From the NCBI RefSeq assembly GCF_000746205.1, contig NZ_JQKV01000002.1:310001-374000 (forward strand): a stretch of DNA of 64,000 nt, given 5' to 3'. The notes beneath the pieces were generated by a model that was not told the origin of the DNA, did not search any database, and saw only the letters and a program-made list of their open reading frames with translations. The translations under genes were made by a program, and so were the position numbers. The stretch is from Halorubrum sp. BV1 (lineage in GTDB: Archaea > Halobacteriota > Halobacteria > Halobacteriales > Haloferacaceae). Of this stretch, positions 60,114 through 64,000 are shown in pieces. Positions within the stretch are counted from its first letter, which is position 1; each line of letters starts with the position of its first letter.

Positions 60114-60893
60114 CTACGCCGAGGGGTGCACGCGCGCCAGGAACGTCGACAGCGCCGCGTTGAACGCCGCGGGCCGTTCGAGCATCGCGAGGTGAGCGGC
60201 GGCGTCGATCACCGCGTACTCGCAGTCGTCGATCCGGTCGGCGAGATACTCGTGGGACGCGGGCGGCGTGAGCGCGTCGTGCTCGCCGACGACCGCGAGC
60301 GACGGAACGGCGACCTCGCCGAGGCGCTCGCGGACGTCGAAGGTGTGGCAGGTCCGGAAATCGCGCTCCGTGACCTCGCGGCCGCACTCGCGCATGGCGA
60401 TGCGCGACCGTTCGACGTACTCCGGCGGCGCGTCGTGAAAGAGGCGGTCAGGCTCGTGTAGGTAATCGATCGCCCGGTCGAAGTCGGTCGAAAGCGCGTC
60501 CAGAAGCTCCGGCGTTACGCCGAGTGTCGCGCCCGTGCCCGCGAGCACCAGTCCGTCGAGCGCGTAATCGCGGTCGAGCGCGACCCGCAGCGCCACGGCC
60601 CCGCCGAGCGAGTTGCCACAGAGCACGGTCGCTCCCGTCGCCGCTGCGACGGCGACGACGTCGTCCGCGTACGCGGCGAGGGTCTCGGTTCCCGCCGCCG
60701 TGTCCACGTCGTCGCTGTCGCCGTGGCCGGACAAATCGAGCGCGACGGTCCGGAACCGGTCGCTCGCGCGAGCCTGCGCCTTCCAGACTCCCTTCGTTCC
60801 GCCGCTTCCGTGGATGAAACAGACCCCCGGACCGCCGCCGCGGCCGGAGGCGCGGTAGGCCGTCCCGCGACCGTGATGCGTGACGCGCTGCAT
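60114..60893 (-). CDS. Alpha/beta hydrolase
   Basis: A 259-residue esterase/lipase-type fold: F-I-H-G-S-G-G oxyanion region near 26-32, nucleophile serine in C-G-N-S-L-G-G, acid residue in V-G-E-H-D-A-L-T-P, and histidine in A-A-A-H-L-A-M. Substrate unknown. Start ATG 60893; the longer ORF begins with non-family residues. Confidence 0.85.
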   Translation of the reverse strand: MQRVTHHGRGTAYRASGRGGGPGVCFIHGSGGTKGVWKAQARASDRFRTVALDLSGHGDSDDVDTAAGTETLAAYADDVVAVAAATGATVLCGNSLGGAVALRVALDRDYALDGLVLAGTGATLGVTPELLDALSTDFDRAIDYLHEPDRLFHDAPPEYVERSRIAMRECGREVTERDFRTCHTFDVRERLGEVAVPSLAVVGEHDALTPPASHEYLADRIDDCEYAVIDAAAHLAMLERPAAFNAALSTFLARVHPSA

Positions 60894-61037
60894 ACTCGCC
60901 TCTCCTGTGCGACGACCCATAAGCGTCCACCACCGAGTGGAGTCAGAAACCCCGATCTCCCTCCGCCGCCGGCTCCGAACCGCAACACCACCGATAGTTC
61001 GGCCGTTTACTCACGTCGTGCGATTTTACCCGATGGG

Positions 61038-61070
61038 CTTAAATACTTCTGCGCCTAACTTGTTGTTAGG
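61038..61070 (+). promoter_or_regulatory. Promoter and palindrome of the DUF7127-cdc48 operon
   Basis: TATA CTTAAATAC (61038-61046) predicts initiation next to the ATG at 61071. A perfect inverted repeat CCTAAC-ttgtt-GTTAGG (61054-61070) fills the space between the TATA and the start codon, so a protein bound there would block initiation. Confidence 0.55.
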
Positions 61071-61322
61071 ATGAATCACCAACAGACCCAATCGGCCGGC
61101 GACGGCGCGCTGCTTCGTCGGTACGAGTATGAGGACGAGTGGGTCGTCGCCGCCGATCTGGGCGTCGACGCCGAGAACGTCTCAGTCGACACCGTCGGCG
61201 AGACGGCGATCGTCGTGATCGAGGGGTCCGGCGAGCCGGTCGAGTCCGAGTTCGACTTGCCCGGAACGGCCGAGTCCGTCTCGGTCGCAAACGGCGTGAT
61301 CACGGTGGAGGGCGACCGATGA
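61071..61322 (+). CDS. DUF7127 protein (Hsp20-fold-like), cdc48 partner
   Basis: 83 residues: [22 protein letters not shown] and [12 protein letters not shown], strands resembling a minimal alpha-crystallin domain (ending N-G-V-I-T-V like Hsp20). The stop overlaps the cdc48 ATG (ATGA), so the two are coupled; the role may be chaperone-like delivery to Cdc48. DUF7127 name from memory. Confidence 0.78.
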   Translation: MNHQQTQSAGDGALLRRYEYEDEWVVAADLGVDAENVSVDTVGETAIVVIEGSGEPVESEFDLPGTAESVSVANGVITVEGDR

Positions 61323-63586
61323 AACTCACCGTCAGACCGCTAAAACAGAAGGACGCCGGGCGTCGGCTCGCGGCTATCGACCGTGTCGCGGCCGACGAGT
61401 TAGGGCTCTCCGGCGGCGACATCGTCCGCGTCGAGGGTCAGGACGGAGCCGCGATCGCTCGCGTCTGGCCCGGCTACCCCGAAGACGACGGCACGGGCGT
61501 CGTCCGTATCGACGGTCGGCTCCGTCAGGAGGCGAACGTCGGGATCGACGACCGCGTGACGGTCGAGTCCGTCGATGTCTCGCGGGCGGAGTCGGTCACC
61601 ATCGCGTTCCCGAGCCAGCTTCGGGTGCGCGGTCAGATCGCGCCGTTCATCCGCGACAAGCTCTCCGGACAGCCGGTGACCGAGGGACAGACGATCCGCA
61701 CCTCGATGGGCTTCGGCCTGATGGGCGGTCAGTCGCAGGCGGTGCCGATGAAGATCGCCGAGACCCACCCCGGCGGCACCGTCGTCATCACCGACGAGAC
61801 CGATATCTCGATCTCAGAGGTCGCCGCCGAGGAGATAGCGGAACGCGGCGAGGGTCCCGACGGGACCGGCGAGGGGCCGGACGTAACCTACGAGGACATC
61901 GGCGGGCTCGACAGCGAGCTTGAGCAGGTCCGCGAGATGATCGAGCTGCCGATGCGACACCCGGAGCTGTTCAAGCGGCTCGGCATCGACCCGCCGAAGG
62001 GTGTCTTGCTCCACGGCCCGCCGGGCACGGGGAAGACGCTGATCGCGAAGGCCGTCGCCAACGAGATCGACGCGAACTTCCACACAATCTCCGGCCCGGA
62101 GATCATGTCGAAGTACTACGGGGAGTCGGAAGAGCAGCTCCGTGACGTGTTCGAGGAGGCCTCGGAGGAGGCGCCCTCGATCATCTTCATGGACGAGCTC
62201 GACTCCATCGCCCCCAAGCGCGAGGAGGCCGGCGGCGACGTGGAACGGCGCGTCGTGGCCCAGCTGCTCTCGCTCATGGACGGGCTCGAAGAGCGCGGCG
62301 AGGTCGTCGTCATCGGGGCGACGAACCGCGTCGACGCCATCGATCCCGCGCTCCGGCGCGGCGGTCGCTTCGACCGCGAGATCGAGGTCGGCGTCCCCGA
62401 CCGCGACGGCCGCAAGGAGATCCTGCAGGTCCACACGCGGAACATGCCGCTGGTCGAGGACATCGACTTGGACGAGTACGCCGAGAACACCCACGGCTTC
62501 GTCGGAGCCGACCTCGAATCGCTGGCGAAGGAGTCCGCGATGCACGCGCTTCGGCGCATCCGCCCCGAACTCGACTTAGAGAGCGACGAGATCGACGCGG
62601 ACGTGCTGAACTCCATCCAAGTCACCGAGAGCGACTTCAAGGAGGCGATAAAGGGGATCGAGCCCTCCGCGCTGCGCGAGGTGTTCGTGGAGGTTCCCGA
62701 CGTCACCTGGGATCAAGTCGGCGGCTTGGACGACACGAAAGAGCGGCTCCGCGAGACGATCCAGTGGCCGCTCGAGTACCCCGAGGTGTTCGAGGAACTC
62801 GACATGCAGGCCGCGAAGGGCGTGCTGATGTACGGCCCGCCGGGCACGGGGAAGACCCTGCTCGCGAAGGCCGTCGCCAACGAGAGCGAGTCGAACTTCA
62901 TCTCGATCAAGGGGCCTGAGCTTTTGAACAAGTACGTGGGCGAGTCCGAGAAGGGCGTCCGCGAAGTGTTCAGCAAGGCCCGCGAGAACGCGCCGACCAT
63001 CGTGTTCTTCGACGAGATTGACTCGATCGCGACCGAGCGCGGGACGAACTCGGGCGACTCCGGCGTCGGCGAGCGCGTCGTCTCCCAGCTGCTGACGGAA
63101 CTCGACGGGCTCGAATCGCTGGAGGACGTGGTCGTCATCGCGACGACGAACCGTCCGGACCTGATCGACTCCGCGCTGCTCCGGCCCGGACGCCTGGACC
63201 GCCACGTCCACGTCCCCGTGCCGGACGAGGAGGCGCGCCGGAAGATCCTAGCGGTCCACACCCGGCGCAAGCCGCTGGCCGACGACGTCGACCTCGACAC
63301 GCTCGCCCGCAAGATGGAGGGGTACGTCGGAGCCGACATCGAGGCCGTCGCCCGTGAGGCGTCGATGAACGCCTCGCGGGAGTTCATCGGCAGCGTCTCG
63401 CAGGAGGAAGTCGGCGAGTCGGTCGGCAACGTCCGCGTGACGATGCAGCACTTCGAGGACGCCCTCCGAGAGGTGAACCCAAGCGTCACTCCCGAGACGC
63501 GGGAGCGCTACGAGGAGATAGAAAAGCAGTTCAAGCGGTCGGACGTCGACCGCACGGAAGCCGAGCCCGGCGCGGCGTTCCAGTAA
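61319..63586 (+). CDS. cdc48: AAA+ ATPase Cdc48 (VAT/p97)
   Basis: A 755-residue double AAA+ unfoldase. Double-psi barrel and CDC48_2 N domain (about 1-180), D1 ATPase with Walker A G-P-P-G-T-G-K-T near 235 and F-M-D-E-L-D, D2 with a second Walker A near 505 and F-F-D-E-I-D, and the arginine-finger region R-P-G-R-L-D-R. It unfolds tagged proteins, including sampylated ones, for the proteasome. First-domain N terminus M-K-L-T-V-R-P-L. Coupled to DUF7127. Confidence 0.97.
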   Translation: MKLTVRPLKQKDAGRRLAAIDRVAADELGLSGGDIVRVEGQDGAAIARVWPGYPEDDGTGVVRIDGRLRQEANVGIDDRVTVESVDVSRAESVTIAFPSQLRVRGQIAPFIRDKLSGQPVTEGQTIRTSMGFGLMGGQSQAVPMKIAETHPGGTVVITDETDISISEVAAEEIAERGEGPDGTGEGPDVTYEDIGGLDSELEQVREMIELPMRHPELFKRLGIDPPKGVLLHGPPGTGKTLIAKAVANEIDANFHTISGPEIMSKYYGESEEQLRDVFEEASEEAPSIIFMDELDSIAPKREEAGGDVERRVVAQLLSLMDGLEERGEVVVIGATNRVDAIDPALRRGGRFDREIEVGVPDRDGRKEILQVHTRNMPLVEDIDLDEYAENTHGFVGADLESLAKESAMHALRRIRPELDLESDEIDADVLNSIQVTESDFKEAIKGIEPSALREVFVEVPDVTWDQVGGLDDTKERLRETIQWPLEYPEVFEELDMQAAKGVLMYGPPGTGKTLLAKAVANESESNFISIKGPELLNKYVGESEKGVREVFSKARENAPTIVFFDEIDSIATERGTNSGDSGVGERVVSQLLTELDGLESLEDVVVIATTNRPDLIDSALLRPGRLDRHVHVPVPDEEARRKILAVHTRRKPLADDVDLDTLARKMEGYVGADIEAVAREASMNASREFIGSVSQEEVGESVGNVRVTMQHFEDALREVNPSVTPETRERYEEIEKQFKRSDVDRTEAEPGAAFQ

Positions 63587-63598
63587 GCCGGCTCCGGA

Positions 63599-63650
63599 GC
63601 CGCCGGTCGGTAGCGACCGGCGGCGCGTCCGCGTGTTCTTTTTCGTGTTT
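63599..63650 (+). terminator. Strong intrinsic terminator after cdc48
   Basis: A perfect 10-bp stem GCCGCCGGTC-ggtagc-GACCGGCGGC (63599-63624), then two T-runs (TTCTTTTT at 63636-63643 and TTTT at 63648-63651). Confidence 0.8.
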
Positions 63651-63684
63651 TCGTTGCCTCAGATGTTGTGCCGTTCTCACCGCC

Positions 63685-63897
63685 TCAGATGACGCCGAGG
63701 ACCGTCAGCAGGTAGACGGCGGCGACGACGACGATACCGATCGTGACGAGTCGCCACGCGAGCTTCAACACGAACTTCCCGAGGACGATCACGATCGCCG
63801 CGGCGACGAGCGCAGCGAGCAACTGTCCGGTCGGGCTGGCGAGGATCCCGGCCTGAAGGGGCGTCGACGCTGCGCTCTCGGCGAGTGGCGTAGTCAT
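63685..63897 (-). CDS. Small membrane protein (70 aa)
   Basis: Two adjacent hydrophobic helices (about residues 25-42 and 48-68), with K-F-V-L-K-L-A-W-R between; unnamed. ATG 63897 chosen: a minus-strand TATA-like AAGCTTATCC (about 63920-63929) lies 26-30 bases before it. Converges on cdc48. Confidence 0.6.
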   Translation of the reverse strand: MTTPLAESAASTPLQAGILASPTGQLLAALVAAAIVIVLGKFVLKLAWRLVTIGIVVVAAVYLLTVLGVI

Positions 63898-64000
63898 GTC
63901 CGAGGCCACGGCGAGGCCGGGGATAAGCTTGTGGGGCCGAAGACGACTCACGGTTGAGGGTGAGCGAGATCAGCGAGATCAGTGAGATCGGCCGTACGCT

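Noticed and set aside
1..64000. CRISPR arrays, tRNA or rRNA genes, intact transposases
   Set aside because: I looked for regularly spaced repeats, T-loop GGTTCRAATC patterns and IS transposase motifs and found none; the tandem repeats present are contiguous without spacers.

Overview
The window is about 64 kb of a haloarchaeal chromosome. It has very high GC, strongly acidic proteins, TATA-driven leaderless or short-leader genes, and many ATGA/GTGA stop-start overlaps. Archaeal marker genes are present: Cdc48, aIF2-gamma, Rpo7, Spt4, S17e, S24e, aEF1-beta, Kae1-Bud32, class I LysRS, GatD, RibL, CofD and the prepilin peptidase PibD. Gene content and style suggest Halorubrum or a close relative; the genus is an inference. 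Most of the window is ordinary core genome. I see no tRNA, rRNA, CRISPR array or intact transposase.

Layout. 1-8 kb: end of a HIT protein, thiL, a chain of small overlapping ORFs leading into isocitrate lyase (aceA), a zinc-ribbon protein, pibD, a 23-bp tandem repeat beside a decayed DUF6498-like gene, gatD, Hsp20 and deoC. 8-20 kb: dpsA, an acidic HEAT-repeat protein, a secreted PLD-like protein, a RecJ-like DHH protein, a JAMM protease, ribL, a CtaA-CtaB heme A fusion, a SelT-like protein, an amidohydrolase and a DUF4382 lipoprotein. 20-27 kb: the hemC-cobA-hemD (siroheme/heme) operon, then sufS, an atypical receiver protein, sufU and a zinc-ribbon protein.

27.4-33.1 kb is a sulfur-trafficking island: tusA, an SQR-like flavoprotein and DUF1641 on the plus strand; dsrE-like and a second tusA on the minus strand; then a rhodanese/metallo-beta-lactamase protein and a split YeeE/YedE transporter. 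All three promoters carry the heptamer TATTGTG/CACAATA. Together the genes suggest oxidation of sulfide or persulfide, passage of sulfane sulfur on carrier proteins, and import of a sulfur compound.

33-45 kb: an M20 peptidase, thioredoxin, the aEF1-beta gene with a tiny zinc-finger gene, a TctA-like membrane protein, S17e, a four-gene overlapping operon (cofD, TIM-barrel, CitG-like, DUF447), an HTTM membrane protein, icd, and DUF5809/DUF5810. 45-54.7 kb: translation and transcription genes (aIF2-gamma, PIN nuclease, Rpo7, Spt4, dephospho-CoA kinase, S24e, Kae1-Bud32), then lysS-pyrH and moaE. 54.7-64 kb: an AT-rich regulatory-looking gap, DUF7123, a site-2 protease, a UbiB kinase with Hsp20, DUF2391, a candidate structured small RNA, an alpha/beta hydrolase, and the DUF7127-cdc48 operon with a strong terminator.
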